Assembly (NCBI GenBank): GCA_903834515.1
Contig: CAILJM010000011.1
Span: 62,001 to 126,000, forward strand
Source of the DNA: an uncultured Actinomycetes bacterium
GTDB taxonomy: Bacteria; Actinomycetota; Actinomycetes; Nanopelagicales; Nanopelagicaceae
Direction: 5' to 3'
DNA: 64,000 nt
Under the pieces are notes generated by a model. That model was given only the letters and a program-made list of their open reading frames with translations, was not told where the DNA came from and did not search any database. A program made the position numbers and the translations under genes. Shown here piece by piece: positions 28,460 through 37,851 of the stretch; the stretch's first letter is position 1, and each line of letters begins with the position of its first letter.

Positions 28460-29503
28460 CTAGGCATCAAAGGCGGGCGTGTCGAAAAGGTTCGGCATAT
28501 CCGCGCCGAGCGTGGCGGGTGGGTTTAACCCAAGGTGGTGCCAGCCCGCGAGGGTCGCAACCCGTCCTCGAGGTGTCCGAGCAATCAACCCAGTTCGAAC
28601 TAAGAATGGCTCGGCCAAGGTTTCGACCGTCTCAGCCTCTTCCCCAATGGACATCGCAAGTGTTGAGAGTCCGACGGGGCCCCCGTTAAAGCGTTTGATG
28701 AGGACCTCGAGAAAGGCGCGATCGAGCCGATCCAAGCCAATCTGATCAACCTCGTACATCGCCAAGGCGGCGATTGCATCATCGAGAGTAATAGTTCCTG
28801 TTCCATGAACCTCTGAATAGTCCCGCACTCGTCGAAGAAGCCTATTTGCGATACGAGGCGTCCCCCGCGAACGAGAGCCAATCTCCTCCACCGCATCAGT
28901 TGAGATCCCAATACCCAGAAGGCGAGCGCTTCGATCGACAATTCGAGAGAGTTCAGCGCTCTCGTAATAATCAAGCTGAGCAGTAAAGCCAAATCGATCC
29001 CGAAGCGGACTTGGTAAAAGTCCAGCGCGCGTCGTCGCTCCTATCAATGTGAAGTGTGGGAGCTGTAGTGGAATCGCGGTTGCTCCCGCCCCCTTACCGA
29101 CGATGATATCTACTCGAAAATCTTCCATTGCAAGATAGAGCAACTCCTCGGCAGGACGCGACATTCTGTGGATCTCATCGAGGAAGAGGATCTCACCCTC
29201 GCTCAGCGAAGAAAGTATCGCCGCCAAATCCCCTGCATGCTGAATCGCCGGTCCGCTAGTCACGCGGATTGGCGCTTGCATCTCTGCTGCAATAATCATT
29301 GCGAGTGTGGTCTTGCCAAGTCCCGGTGGGCCTGAGAGCAGCACATGGTCTGCCGATGCGCCACGCGCCCGCGCAGCTTTCAATAAGAGATCTATCTGAT
29401 TGGCAACACGTTGCTGTCCAACAAATTCGCTCAGATCACTCGGGCGGAGTGCTAGTTCTTGTGAACGCTCTTCATCATCGGCCGAACTTTGAGAAATTGT
29501 CAT
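28460..29503 (-). CDS. ruvB: Holliday junction branch-migration helicase RuvB
   Basis: 347 aa AAA+ motor. Walker [10 protein letters not shown] (58-66), Walker [26 protein letters not shown] with the arginine finger, and a C-terminal winged helix (TPRGRVAT). Overlaps ruvA by 4 bp in the ruvC-ruvA-ruvB operon. Confidence 0.97.
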   Translation of the reverse strand: MTISQSSADDEERSQELALRPSDLSEFVGQQRVANQIDLLLKAARARGASADHVLLSGPPGLGKTTLAMIIAAEMQAPIRVTSGPAIQHAGDLAAILSSLSEGEILFLDEIHRMSRPAEELLYLAMEDFRVDIIVGKGAGATAIPLQLPHFTLIGATTRAGLLPSPLRDRFGFTAQLDYYESAELSRIVDRSARLLGIGISTDAVEEIGSRSRGTPRIANRLLRRVRDYSEVHGTGTITLDDAIAALAMYEVDQIGLDRLDRAFLEVLIKRFNGGPVGLSTLAMSIGEEAETVETLAEPFLVRTGLIARTPRGRVATLAGWHHLGLNPPATLGADMPNLFDTPAFDA

Positions 29504-30093
29504 GGTCGGCGCCCGCGAAGTTGAAGCGCTGCTTTCAAGAGAAGATCAATAGGTTCCGTTGAAGCATCTGCGAATTGATCTTGAACTCCATCGATTGCCT
29601 CCAATGAATCTTTCGCATTGAAGCCAAGACCGAGGAGCGCCTCGTTGAGTTGATCTCGCCAGAGATCCGTGACAGAAGATTTTGACCCCACGCCCCCAAC
29701 GACCTTCTCTTTTAATTCCAGAACGACTCTCTGAGCGCCCTTCTTACCAAGGCCAGGAATTTTCTCCAACGGAGAGAGTTCGCCACGTTGGATAATGCCG
29801 GCGAGTTCCGGACTTTCATAAATATTGAGCGCCGATTGGGCTACTTTGGGACCAATCCCCGTGACTGTTTGCAAGAGCTCAAAGAGCGCACGATCCTCGA
29901 CGCTTTCAAAACCATACAAGGTAAGTGCATCTTCTCGCACCAAGAGCGATGTGTGGAGCGAGGCGGATCTTCCGATATGTAAAGAGGAAGAAATCCGTGG
30001 TGGAACTTGCACGAGGAGTCCAACTCCACCAACCTCGATCACGATCGTCGAATGATGAATCGCTTTGACGATCCCGCTCAGTGAAGCGATCAT
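29500..30093 (-). CDS. ruvA: Holliday junction DNA-binding protein RuvA
   Basis: 197 aa. OB-fold domain I, paired helix-hairpin-helix motifs in domain II ([35 protein letters not shown]) and a C-terminal domain III that contacts RuvB. Overlaps ruvC by 4 bp. Confidence 0.96.
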   Translation of the reverse strand: MIASLSGIVKAIHHSTIVIEVGGVGLLVQVPPRISSSLHIGRSASLHTSLLVREDALTLYGFESVEDRALFELLQTVTGIGPKVAQSALNIYESPELAGIIQRGELSPLEKIPGLGKKGAQRVVLELKEKVVGGVGSKSSVTDLWRDQLNEALLGLGFNAKDSLEAIDGVQDQFADASTEPIDLLLKAALQLRGRRP

Positions 30094-30626
30094 CGAGAGA
30101 GAACCTTTAATCGAGCCTTCTCATTTTTAAGGGCCTCTGCAATGCGTGCATCACCGTTACCGCGCCAGAGGTGACAAATAGCTAATGCGAGGGCATCCGT
30201 ACTATCGACAGGTTTAGGAATCGATTCCAATTTCAAAATGCTTTGAACCATCGTCGCTACTTGCTTCTTATCTGCGCGCCCCGAACCTGTCACCGCAGCT
30301 TTAACTTCTGTTGGAGTATGCATCGCAACAGGAATTCCCCTTCGAGCAGCCAACAAGAGAGCTACGCCAGCAGCTTGGGCCGTTGACATCGCAGTCTTCA
30401 CGTTGAGTTGCGAGAAAACCCGCTCTACCGCGATTACATCTGGTTGAAATTCATCGATCCATACCGTGAGCTCGCGCTCGAGTTCTAAAAGTCTGTAATG
30501 AAGTTCAAGATCAGTTGAAGTTCGAATTACACCCACGCCAAGCATTTCAAGGTTCTGATAGGAACGGCTTTTAACAATACCTAGCCCACATCTGGTTAAA
30601 CCAGGGTCGACCCCAAGAACTTTCAC
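30090..30626 (-). CDS. ruvC: Crossover junction endodeoxyribonuclease RuvC
   Basis: 178 aa. RNase H-like resolvase: Asp7 in [10 protein letters not shown], the second acid in AVERVF (about 68), and the C-terminal [12 protein letters not shown] (about 140-152). GTG start; TAGGCT lies 6 bases before it with no Shine-Dalgarno sequence, so the ruvCAB message is predicted to be leaderless. Confidence 0.96.
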   Translation of the reverse strand: MKVLGVDPGLTRCGLGIVKSRSYQNLEMLGVGVIRTSTDLELHYRLLELERELTVWIDEFQPDVIAVERVFSQLNVKTAMSTAQAAGVALLLAARRGIPVAMHTPTEVKAAVTGSGRADKKQVATMVQSILKLESIPKPVDSTDALALAICHLWRGNGDARIAEALKNEKARLKVLSR

Positions 30627-30632
30627 CTCGTT

Positions 30633-30638
30633 AGCCTA
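30633..30638 (-). promoter_or_regulatory. -10 element of ruvC, leaderless
   Basis: Minus-strand TAGGCT, then AACGAG and the ruvC GTG. Confidence 0.5.
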
Positions 30639-30657
30639 TCGACCAGAGAAAGAAGAA

Positions 30658-31413
30658 CTACCCGAGGCTCGCCATAACTTCATCAGAGACGTCGAAGTTT
30701 CCGTAGACATTTTGAACGTCATCGAGCTCTTCGATTGCATCGATGAGGTCGAAAACCTTTTGGGCCGTTGGAGCGTCCAATGGAATCACCATGGATGGCA
30801 GGAAGGATGAGTCGGCGGATTCGTAATCCATCCCGGAATCCTGAAGTGCAGTTCTCACCGCAACAAGATCCGACGCCTCGCACACTACCTGCCAGTTATC
30901 GCCAAAATCATTAATTTCCTCGACGCCATGCTCGAGCACCGCTTCAAGGATCGAATCCTCAGTCACTTTTCCTGATGCCTTCGAGAGAAGGACCGTTCCC
31001 TTGCGATTGAAAAGATATGCCACTGATCCTGGATCAGCCATATTTCCGCCATTTCGGGTGACGGCGACGCGCACCTCTGAAGCGGCGCGATTGCGATTAT
31101 CCGAAAGACATTCAATCATGAGGGCGACTCCGCCCGGGCCGTAGCCTTCATACATAATGGTCTGATAATCAGCACCACCCGACTCAAGTCCAGCGCCGCG
31201 CTTGATTGCACGCTCAATATTGTCCGATGGGACCGAACTCTTCTTTGCTTTGGTAACTGCGTCATAGAGCGTCGGGTTGCCATCCATATCGGCCCCGCCA
31301 TTGCGAGCCGCTACTTCAATACCCTTGATTAGCTTTGCAAAGTTCTTTGCACGGCGTGAATCAATGATCGCCTTCTTGTGCTTAGTCGTCGCCCATTTGG
31401 AATGGCCTGACAT
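30658..31413 (-). CDS. yebC: YebC/PmpR family protein (TACO1-like)
   Basis: 251 aa. [21 protein letters not shown] at the N-terminus and [20 protein letters not shown] in the middle are the family signature. Members are described as regulators and, more recently, as translation factors acting on polyproline stalling. AAAGGA ribosome-binding site. About 100 bases separate it from pdxT (31414-31510), where I see nothing distinct. Confidence 0.93.
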   Translation of the reverse strand: MSGHSKWATTKHKKAIIDSRRAKNFAKLIKGIEVAARNGGADMDGNPTLYDAVTKAKKSSVPSDNIERAIKRGAGLESGGADYQTIMYEGYGPGGVALMIECLSDNRNRAASEVRVAVTRNGGNMADPGSVAYLFNRKGTVLLSKASGKVTEDSILEAVLEHGVEEINDFGDNWQVVCEASDLVAVRTALQDSGMDYESADSSFLPSMVIPLDAPTAQKVFDLIDAIEELDDVQNVYGNFDVSDEVMASLG

Positions 31414-31510
31414 TGAACACCCATCCTTTACTTCCCTGGCTTAGATCCAGAAACGCTATGTGAGATAAATCGAGCACCTTTGGGAACGCGACTATTGGTG
31501 CAGTTTAGCG

Positions 31511-32113
31511 TCAACCCTTTGAGAGTATCTCCTCGATGAAATAACGGTGTACGCGAGTGTCAGAGGTAATTTCAGGGTGGAATGAGGTGGCGAGAAGGCT
31601 CCCTTGGCGAACTGCGACGGCGTGCTCAACCCCATCTGTTGCCACGGTGGCCAAAACGTCGACCCCTTCACCCACGCTTTCAACCCATGGTGCACGAATG
31701 AAGAGGCCGCGAATAGGCGGGTTCGATATTCCTTTGAATTCGATATCGCTTTCAAAAGAATCAACTTGTCGCCCAAAGGCATTTCTCCGGACTCGCATTG
31801 AGATGCCTCCAAAGGTCTCTTGACCAATTGCTGCACCCTCAATCTCTGAGGCTAAAAGGATCATTCCGGCGCAGGATCCGTAGACCGGTAGCCCCGCCGC
31901 GATCGCACTCTGGATGGGTGAGAAGAGATCAAAACTCTTCGCAAGTTTGGCGATCGTCGTCGATTCTCCACCTGGAAGAATCAAGCCATCAATTCCACTC
32001 AGCTCTGATGATCGATTGAGGGCAAATGCTTCGTGACCGCAAGCCTGAACGCTCGCTATGTGTTCGCGGAAATCACCTTGAAGTGCAAGTACGCCGATTC
32101 TCTTAAGAGACAA
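31511..32113 (-). CDS. pdxT: Pyridoxal 5'-phosphate synthase, glutaminase subunit
   Basis: Supplies ammonia to PdxS. 200 aa, class I amidotransferase: LPGGEST (47-53), Cys81 in YGSCAGMI, and FHPEIT (His/Glu about 178-180), a complete triad. TTG start immediately after the pdxS TAA. Adjacent pdxS makes the operon certain; the enzyme makes PLP directly from ribose 5-phosphate, glyceraldehyde 3-phosphate and glutamine. Confidence 0.95.
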   Translation of the reverse strand: MSLKRIGVLALQGDFREHIASVQACGHEAFALNRSSELSGIDGLILPGGESTTIAKLAKSFDLFSPIQSAIAAGLPVYGSCAGMILLASEIEGAAIGQETFGGISMRVRRNAFGRQVDSFESDIEFKGISNPPIRGLFIRAPWVESVGEGVDVLATVATDGVEHAVAVRQGSLLATSFHPEITSDTRVHRYFIEEILSKG

Positions 32114-33013
32114 TTACCAACCGCGCTCGGCAAGACGATGAGGAACTGGAATATCGGCAACGTTAATGCCGACCATAGCTTCACCCAGGCCGCGTGAAAC
32201 GTCAGCGATGATCTTGGCATCGTTGAAATACGTGGTCGCCTTTACACATGCCGCTGCGCGTTGAGCAGGGTTTCCTGATTTAAAGATTCCCGAGCCAACA
32301 AAAACGCCATCTGCGCCAAGTTGCATCATCATCGCCGCATCCGCTGGAGTCGCAATACCTCCGGCAGTAAAGAGAACTACTGGAAGCTTTCCAGTCTCTG
32401 CAACTTCTTTCACGAGTTCGTATGGAGCCGACATCTCTTTCGCTGCAACATAAATCTCGTCTTCGCGCATAGAAGAGAGGCGACGAATCTCGCGAAGGAG
32501 TGTTCGAATATGTGTTGTTGCATTTGAAACGTCGCCGGTACCTGCTTCTCCCTTTGAACGGATCATCGCTGCGCCCTCGTTGATGCGTCTAAGCGCTTCT
32601 CCGAGATTTGTCGCACCGCATACGAAAGGCACGGTGAAATTCCACTTATCAATATGATTTTCGTAATCTGCAGGGGTCAGGACTTCTGATTCGTCGATGT
32701 AGTCAACACCTAGCGATTCAAGAACCTGGGCCTCTACAAAGTGGCCAATGCGCGCCTTTGCCATAACCGGAATAGATACAGCGGCTTGAATCGCTGCGAT
32801 CATGTCTGGGTCGGACATGCGAGAAACTCCACCTTGGGCTCGGATATCTGCAGGTACACGCTCAAGCGCCATCACTGCAACCGCACCAGCCTCTTCAGCA
32901 ATCTTCGCCTGCTCAACATTCACGACATCCATGATGACGCCACCTTTGAGCATCTCAGCCATTCCGCGCTTAACGCGTCCTGAACCAGTCACTTTGCCAG
33001 TAGCTTCACTCAT
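32114..33013 (-). CDS. pdxS: Pyridoxal 5'-phosphate synthase, synthase subunit
   Basis: 299 aa TIM barrel. [47 protein letters not shown] and [15 protein letters not shown] are diagnostic; catalytic lysines are in these segments. ATG at 33013 is preferred, with GGAG 8 bases upstream; a TTG four codons earlier is less likely. Confidence 0.96.
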   Translation of the reverse strand: MSEATGKVTGSGRVKRGMAEMLKGGVIMDVVNVEQAKIAEEAGAVAVMALERVPADIRAQGGVSRMSDPDMIAAIQAAVSIPVMAKARIGHFVEAQVLESLGVDYIDESEVLTPADYENHIDKWNFTVPFVCGATNLGEALRRINEGAAMIRSKGEAGTGDVSNATTHIRTLLREIRRLSSMREDEIYVAAKEMSAPYELVKEVAETGKLPVVLFTAGGIATPADAAMMMQLGADGVFVGSGIFKSGNPAQRAAACVKATTYFNDAKIIADVSRGLGEAMVGINVADIPVPHRLAERGW

Positions 33014-33049
33014 TGATATCTCCAAATGTTCGAGGTCTTAACGTGAAGT

Positions 33050-34096
33050 CTACTTCGTTGCCGCTGGAGATGCAGACGCAGAAGTGACCGGGGTGAGAGC
33101 TGGGTCGGTATCGGTAAGTGCGATCCAAATCTGTCCCGTAGCAAAATTCGCCGGAGCGCCATCCTTCATTGTCCACGAGGTAGGCGTCTCTGGGCTCACT
33201 CTGTTCCAGAATATTGGGAAAGCCCGTCCGTCTCGCAAAAGGTATGCAGTTCCCGATCCCACGGTCTGGCTAAATGGCGTCACTCCCCCGACTTTGTCGT
33301 GATAGATCGAGGGGGTAATGGAAACTTTCTGGATGATCAGGGTCGGGGAACCTAATTGAACGCCGCTCGCGGCCATATCTGGTGATCCATTGTATGAAAG
33401 CAGCCAACGTTTTTCTGTCGATGACCACGTTGCGGAATACTTCGAAGCCGGCCACTTGAAGGAGGCGGAAGAGATCGCTGTTCCGCCTACGGGAGCCTTG
33501 CCAAATGTCCAGCCAGGGTTCTTCGGTAATCCAATTGTTCTCTTCTCGGTCTCCACTGTCTTTGTGATCAAGAGTTGTGGATGGAGAATCAAATTCGTTG
33601 GAGCCTGGCGACTTCCATCGCGTGAATATATTGAAGCGGGCTCTCGATCGGCGCTGATATTCTCGAGATTTGCTTCGTTTATCTTCGGATAGAAGAGTCG
33701 CTGTGCGCCACTGAATGCAAAGCCAACATGTCCATACTGAGCCAAAATATCTAGATCACTGATCCGCGCTGAGCGAACTGGGCCTACCTCAGATGGCAGG
33801 AGGGCTGGATTCGAATAGATGGCAGCGATTCGGCTAAGCCCGCCCTCGACCTGTTCGATGTAGATGACATCTGCCTTTTCAAGATTTATCTGTGGATGTG
33901 CTGCCTGGGTATCATCAATTTTGACCGCAAGAATTGGGCCGTTCCCGCCAGGCAGATTGCTATACAAATTTGGAACATCGGGTTGAGAATTTCCGGACGA
34001 TTTGCTTGACGATTTATTCGCAGCTCCTCCGCACGAGGTCAATATGAGCGAGGAGAGAAGAAAGGTCGCGGCGATAGCAATTTTGATCTTTTTCAT
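33050..34096 (-). CDS. DUF3048 lipoprotein (YerB-like)
   Basis: 348 aa. Signal peptide with lipobox LTSC (Cys about 22), then a Ser-rich linker and the DUF3048 domain: VKIDDTQAAHPQINLEKADVIY-type start, GPVRSARISDLDI, FAFSGAQ, a second domain from about 200 (WPASKYSATWSS) and a low-complexity SASASPAATK tail. Exported, membrane anchored; function unknown. Overlaps the preceding membrane-protein gene by 4 bp. Confidence 0.85.
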   Translation of the reverse strand: MKKIKIAIAATFLLSSLILTSCGGAANKSSSKSSGNSQPDVPNLYSNLPGGNGPILAVKIDDTQAAHPQINLEKADVIYIEQVEGGLSRIAAIYSNPALLPSEVGPVRSARISDLDILAQYGHVGFAFSGAQRLFYPKINEANLENISADREPASIYSRDGSRQAPTNLILHPQLLITKTVETEKRTIGLPKNPGWTFGKAPVGGTAISSASFKWPASKYSATWSSTEKRWLLSYNGSPDMAASGVQLGSPTLIIQKVSITPSIYHDKVGGVTPFSQTVGSGTAYLLRDGRAFPIFWNRVSPETPTSWTMKDGAPANFATGQIWIALTDTDPALTPVTSASASPAATK

Positions 34097-34596
34097 AGTT
34101 GATCATCCTCAAATGAGTAGTGATAGGGCAGCTTTGCTCGACCAGCCAACCTAAATACTTTAAAAATTAACTTTGATCTTAGGTTCTCGACTGCCGAAAC
34201 CGCTTCAAGATGGATCGCGATTGAGACCTTGATTTTCTCAGTGATATCCACAAGTCGATCAAGTAGAGAAAGTTTGATTGAAATCTCACCATCCTGCGCC
34301 GAAGTTCTCAAAACCTTGAGCGATTCAGAGAGCAAAGATTCTGCTTCGTTGCGATCAGACATTGGCGCCTCTCTACTTTCGTAGGCAGAGGCGGTGAGGA
34401 TGAGATCAAGCGCCGGGTCGAGATCACTCTGATGGGCGATTTCTAGCGCGAGTGCCGCTCTTCGTTGAAGGAGTGCATCAAGATGTTCCCATGAAGTCTC
34501 CACTCTGTGGTGGAGGCGATCAAGCCTTGAAGCTGAAAATGAGAGATACCAGGCAAAGATCAAGGCAATCAAAATAGCGACTAGGTATCTACTCAT
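34093..34596 (-). CDS. Small membrane protein, LemA-like
   Basis: 167 aa. One N-terminal transmembrane helix (about 3-20), then a helical region with RVETSWEHLDALLQRRAALALEI, resembling the LemA family signature, and a long coiled stretch. ATG at 34596 overlaps the stop of the glycosyltransferase (ATGAGTAG, 8 bp). The open frame continues upstream to 34878, but that part lies opposite phase inside the glycosyltransferase and is not part of the protein. Function unknown; LemA assignment is tentative. Confidence 0.6.
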   Translation of the reverse strand: MSRYLVAILIALIFAWYLSFSASRLDRLHHRVETSWEHLDALLQRRAALALEIAHQSDLDPALDLILTASAYESREAPMSDRNEAESLLSESLKVLRTSAQDGEISIKLSLLDRLVDITEKIKVSIAIHLEAVSAVENLRSKLIFKVFRLAGRAKLPYHYSFEDDQL

Positions 34597-35767
34597 TGGG
34601 TCTAAACCTCTTCCTTGAACGATTCTCCGAAGCCAGAGAGACCCCTGCTCCTGATGCAAGTGCCAATTCATAAACATCCGATATTTCTGATGCCACATTG
34701 GCCCAGTCGTAACGTTGAGAGGCCACGAGGGCCGCCTCACGTTTTTGATTCTTGCCTTCTGGATTCTTGAATAGAGCTGAAATTTCGCGAGCGAGCGAGA
34801 TTGAATCTTCGGAATTAAAGAGCGTTCCGTAATCGCCGTGGGAAAGCACCTCTGCAAAGGCAGGTATATCGCTTGCAATTATTCCTGCACCAGCCGACAT
34901 GGCTTCAGTGAGAATAATTCCGAAAGATTCACCGCCTGTATTGGGAGCGACATATACCGAGAGAGATGCAAGAAAATCAGCCTTCTCTTTCTCGGATAAT
35001 TTTCCAACGAAATGAACTTTGCCTTTCACGGCAGGTGAAAGTCCTTTTTCAATCAACGTCCCATCCCCTGGCCCAGCGATAAATAATTGAGAATGAGGAA
35101 ATTCTTTGAGAATGATAGGAAATGCTTTGAGGAGAACATCTAATCCTTTGCGAGGCTCTGCAAAGCGTCCTAAGAAGCCGATCGAAAACGGGGAGGACCA
35201 TTCCGCTCTTCGATCTGCATGGCGATACTTTGCAGTCTCAATGCCATTTGGAATTACCACGGCATCTGTTTGAAAATGTTCCTTCAATGTCGAGCGAGCC
35301 ATTTCCGAGACAGCAATACGTGCAGTCAGCTTTTCAATAATAGGCTCAAGGATTGGGCTTGCCGCAAGCAGAGTGCGCTGTTTTGGAGATGCGGTGTGGA
35401 AAGTCCCAACCATTGGTCCTTCGGCTGACCAACAAGCAAGGAGCGAGAGCGACGGCACTTCTGGTTGGTGAAGATGAAGAAGGTCAAAGCTATTTGTCGC
35501 AATCCATTGGCGCACGCGCGAAGTAGCAACGGGGCCAAAAGCAACTCGCGCGACTGAACCGTTGAACGGCACAGCAAGTGGGCGACCGGCTGAGACGAGC
35601 CAGGGTTCAAGTTCAATCGACTCATCGCTTACTGGAGCGATCACCGAGACCTCATGGCCTTTAGCAATGAAATGTTCCGCGAGTTCCTTGATATGAATTT
35701 GAACTCCACCTGGTGTATCCCACCCATATGGACAGACCATTCCGATTCGTGAGCGTGGAAGCGTCAT
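34589..35767 (-). CDS. pimA: Phosphatidylinositol alpha-mannosyltransferase (GT4), PimA-like
   Basis: Transfers mannose from GDP-mannose to phosphatidylinositol at the cytoplasmic face. 392 aa, GT-B fold. RIGMVCPYGWDTPGGVQ at the N-terminus closely matches PimA; donor-site motifs GFLGRFAEPRKGLDVLLKAF and NTGGESFGIILTEAMSAG in the C-terminal half. ATG at 35767 is chosen because it gives the PimA-like start and a 4-bp ATGA overlap with the acyltransferase; an upstream in-frame codon at 35821 is unlikely. Confidence 0.88.
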   Translation of the reverse strand: MTLPRSRIGMVCPYGWDTPGGVQIHIKELAEHFIAKGHEVSVIAPVSDESIELEPWLVSAGRPLAVPFNGSVARVAFGPVATSRVRQWIATNSFDLLHLHQPEVPSLSLLACWSAEGPMVGTFHTASPKQRTLLAASPILEPIIEKLTARIAVSEMARSTLKEHFQTDAVVIPNGIETAKYRHADRRAEWSSPFSIGFLGRFAEPRKGLDVLLKAFPIILKEFPHSQLFIAGPGDGTLIEKGLSPAVKGKVHFVGKLSEKEKADFLASLSVYVAPNTGGESFGIILTEAMSAGAGIIASDIPAFAEVLSHGDYGTLFNSEDSISLAREISALFKNPEGKNQKREAALVASQRYDWANVASEISDVYELALASGAGVSLASENRSRKRFRPNE

Positions 35768-36654
35768 GACACTCTCTCCACAAAATCTCCATCGATCCAG
35801 ATACGTTGCAACATATGCCAATCAGCTGTGTGCTCTGCGATCAATCGACCGAAGCGATTCGCACACTCTTGCGTCATCATTGCAATCTTTTCCGCCTGAG
35901 TACCTTCCGAAGGAATTTCAATCTTCTCCTCGAAAATGATACGAATTCCGCGCTCTTCATACTTTACAAATGCGGTGATTAAAGGAGCCCCAGTTTGAAT
36001 AGAAAGAAGGGCTGGCCCAATAGGCATTCGCGAAGGGGCACCAAGAAACATGACATCGACGCCAGATTTTGAGAGGTCGCGATCGGCGACTAGAGCGATC
36101 AGTCTATTGTTGCGTAGTCGCTGTGAGAGGGTTGCAAGTGACCGAGCATTTGCATCGAGGACCTCCATGCCAATTCTATTTCTGTATTCGAGAAATTTGC
36201 GGAAGAGTTTCTCTGGTTTGAGATGCTCGGCGACTGTGACTAATGGAGCTCCGCTTGCACAAAAATAGGCTCCTGCATGATCCCAATTCCCTGCATGGGG
36301 CAGCGAGACGATCAATCCCCTACCCTCTTTGAGGGGACCACGGAGTAGGTGCTCATTCTCAACTACGACATTCTCCATCGTTTGCGAGACGCTCCAAGAG
36401 GGCAGTCGAAATGTGTCACACCAATATCGCAGATATGAGCGCATGCCACGGAAAACGAGCGCATCAAGTTCTATCGAAGATAATTCGGGGTGAACACGCG
36501 CATAGTTCGATCGCATTCGACGAACTGGGGCCGGATTTCTTCTGACAATAAAATCCGCGATCTTCTCAAAAAGTTTATAAGAAAGTTTGGCCGGAAGAGC
36601 TCTCGTAACTTTCCAGGCGATTGAATACGCGTGATATGAAATCCATTCGTTCAT
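35764..36654 (-). CDS. Lysophospholipid-type acyltransferase (PIM acyltransferase / LpxL-HtrB family)
   Basis: 296 aa. HTRB/LpxL-type acyltransferase with the catalytic HxxxxD in LPHAGNWDHAG and VADRDLSKSGVDVMFLGAPSRMPIGPA. Position between pgsA and pimA is that of the mycobacterial phosphatidylinositol mannoside acyltransferase (Rv2611c, PatA), so it probably acylates the mannose of PIM. ATG at 36654 overlaps pgsA by 4 bp; a longer upstream frame only overlaps pgsA. Confidence 0.85.
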   Translation of the reverse strand: MNEWISYHAYSIAWKVTRALPAKLSYKLFEKIADFIVRRNPAPVRRMRSNYARVHPELSSIELDALVFRGMRSYLRYWCDTFRLPSWSVSQTMENVVVENEHLLRGPLKEGRGLIVSLPHAGNWDHAGAYFCASGAPLVTVAEHLKPEKLFRKFLEYRNRIGMEVLDANARSLATLSQRLRNNRLIALVADRDLSKSGVDVMFLGAPSRMPIGPALLSIQTGAPLITAFVKYEERGIRIIFEEKIEIPSEGTQAEKIAMMTQECANRFGRLIAEHTADWHMLQRIWIDGDFVERVS

Positions 36655-37244
36655 CGTGATCCTCGATAGACAATAATCATTCTTTGAACCACGGTGATAA
36701 TTGACAAGAACAAGAGCAGCCACAACCCGATTGTGAAGATCCAGCCCTTGCCTAAACCATAAAATCCGGAGGCGATCAAAATGATAATTAGTCTTTCGGT
36801 CCGCTCTGCGATTCCGCCATCGCATGCGATATCAAGGGCCTCTGCTCGAGCTTTGATATACGAAATAAGCGAACCCGAAATAAGGATAAGAAGGAGAAGG
36901 GTTACACGTGAATCATGGTTCTTGTTGAGCCAGTAAGCGATCGATCCCAGGATTGCAGCATCTGCTACCCGGTCGAGCGTTGAATCCAGAAGTGCGCCCC
37001 ACCGAGATGTCGATTCTGAAATCCTCGCCATTGTTCCGTCAAGAAGGTCGAAGAGTACAAAAAAGGTAGCGACGAGAGCTCCAGCGAAGAAGTGACCGCT
37101 CCCGTAGAGAAATACCGCCGAGCTGGATGTACCAATTCCCCCGGCGGCGCTCATGAGATTCGGGGTTATCCCAGCACTTATCAATCCGCGGCATAGAGGC
37201 GTAATTATGCGGGTGACAGGCGCCTTGATTGATCTCTGAAGCAT
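36651..37244 (-). CDS. pgsA: CDP-alcohol phosphatidyltransferase (phosphatidylinositol-phosphate synthase-like)
   Basis: Forms phosphatidylinositol phosphate from CDP-diacylglycerol. 197 aa, about six membrane helices. The full signature DxxDGxxARxxxxxxxxGxxxDxxxD is present as DLLDGTMAR...GALLDSTLD near 67-93. Neighbours (acyltransferase, PimA) make the inositol enzyme more likely than phosphatidylglycerol-phosphate synthase. Predicted leaderless: TACGAT lies 7 bases before ATG. Confidence 0.9.
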   Translation of the reverse strand: MLQRSIKAPVTRIITPLCRGLISAGITPNLMSAAGGIGTSSSAVFLYGSGHFFAGALVATFFVLFDLLDGTMARISESTSRWGALLDSTLDRVADAAILGSIAYWLNKNHDSRVTLLLLILISGSLISYIKARAEALDIACDGGIAERTERLIIILIASGFYGLGKGWIFTIGLWLLLFLSIITVVQRMIIVYRGSR

Positions 37245-37251
37245 TGATCAC

Positions 37252-37261
37252 ATCGTAGAGT
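37252..37261. promoter_or_regulatory. Overlapping divergent -10 elements of pgsA and the EF-G-like gene
   Basis: ATCGTAGAGT reads TACGAT on the minus strand (7 bases before pgsA ATG) and TAGAGT on the plus strand (8 bases before the other ATG). The two hexamers share the TA step, within an intergenic gap of only 25 bp. Confidence 0.55.
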
Positions 37262-37269
37262 TCGGATCT

Positions 37270-37851
37270 ATGGCAAACCTAATCTCACACGATCTTTCCG
37301 TTCATTTCGTCGGAAGATGGAGCGAAGAGTTGGCACGGGCACTTGGGGTCGATAATGCCGCCCTGGAAGAGGCTGATGTCGCAATATTTTTGGTCAGCTC
37401 GAAGGATGGCATCGTTCGCGCAGATTCAGATACCTGGCTGACTGCTCGAGAGCTCTACATTCCATCTATCGTTGCCATCACAGATCTTGCCGCTGAAAAT
37501 GAGACCGACTTCGAAGATATGTCCGCCATAGCCGGGCGAATACTCGACCCAGTTGTGACTCCATACCTAGTACTTCATCTCGACGATGGCACGCCCATCG
37601 CCCTTATCGATCTCATCACCTTAAAAATTCGGGATTACAGTTCCGGTTCGTTGCAGATTCGGGAGAGCGATCACGAACATCAAGAAGTTATCTCCGAATT
37701 TCGCGATGAATATCTTGAAGCGCTTGAGGCAGCAGGAGAAGATGCTTTTGAGAATGCGCTTCTCTACCCTGCCCTTCCTTGGATCGTTGGATCTGAGATC
37801 GGTCTGATCGAGATTGGCGAATACTTAAACCGAATCCCAGTTATCAGCTAA
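37270..37851 (+). CDS. Degenerate EF-G-like G/G' domain protein, no GTP-binding motifs
   Basis: 193 aa. The protein tracks EF-G from the end of the G3 region to the end of the G' insert: VHFVGRWSEEL corresponds to VDF after DTPGH; DVAIFLVSSKDGIVRADSDTW to the GVEPQTETVW strand; VVTPYLVLHLDDGTPIALIDLI to the KPLPIQLPIG...IDLV start of G'; and EFRDEYLEALEAAGEDAFENALL to the EKLIEAA...DDEALEAYL helix. There is no P-loop or switch I, and NKxD is replaced by TDLA, so it should not bind GTP. Predicted leaderless, divergent from pgsA. Ends inside the convergent HIT gene (27 bp overlap). Function unknown. Confidence 0.6.
   Translation: MANLISHDLSVHFVGRWSEELARALGVDNAALEEADVAIFLVSSKDGIVRADSDTWLTARELYIPSIVAITDLAAENETDFEDMSAIAGRILDPVVTPYLVLHLDDGTPIALIDLITLKIRDYSSGSLQIRESDHEHQEVISEFRDEYLEALEAAGEDAFENALLYPALPWIVGSEIGLIEIGEYLNRIPVIS

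Noticed and set aside
31492-31842. 116-codon frame on the minus strand overlapping pdxT
   Set aside because: Shadow of pdxT in a second frame; composition is low in typical protein features and pdxT carries a full catalytic triad.
34597-34878. Upstream extension of the LemA-like membrane protein (open frame to 34878)
   Set aside because: It lies in another frame inside the PimA-like gene; the ATG at 34596 overlapping the glycosyltransferase stop and a membrane helix right after it give a better start.
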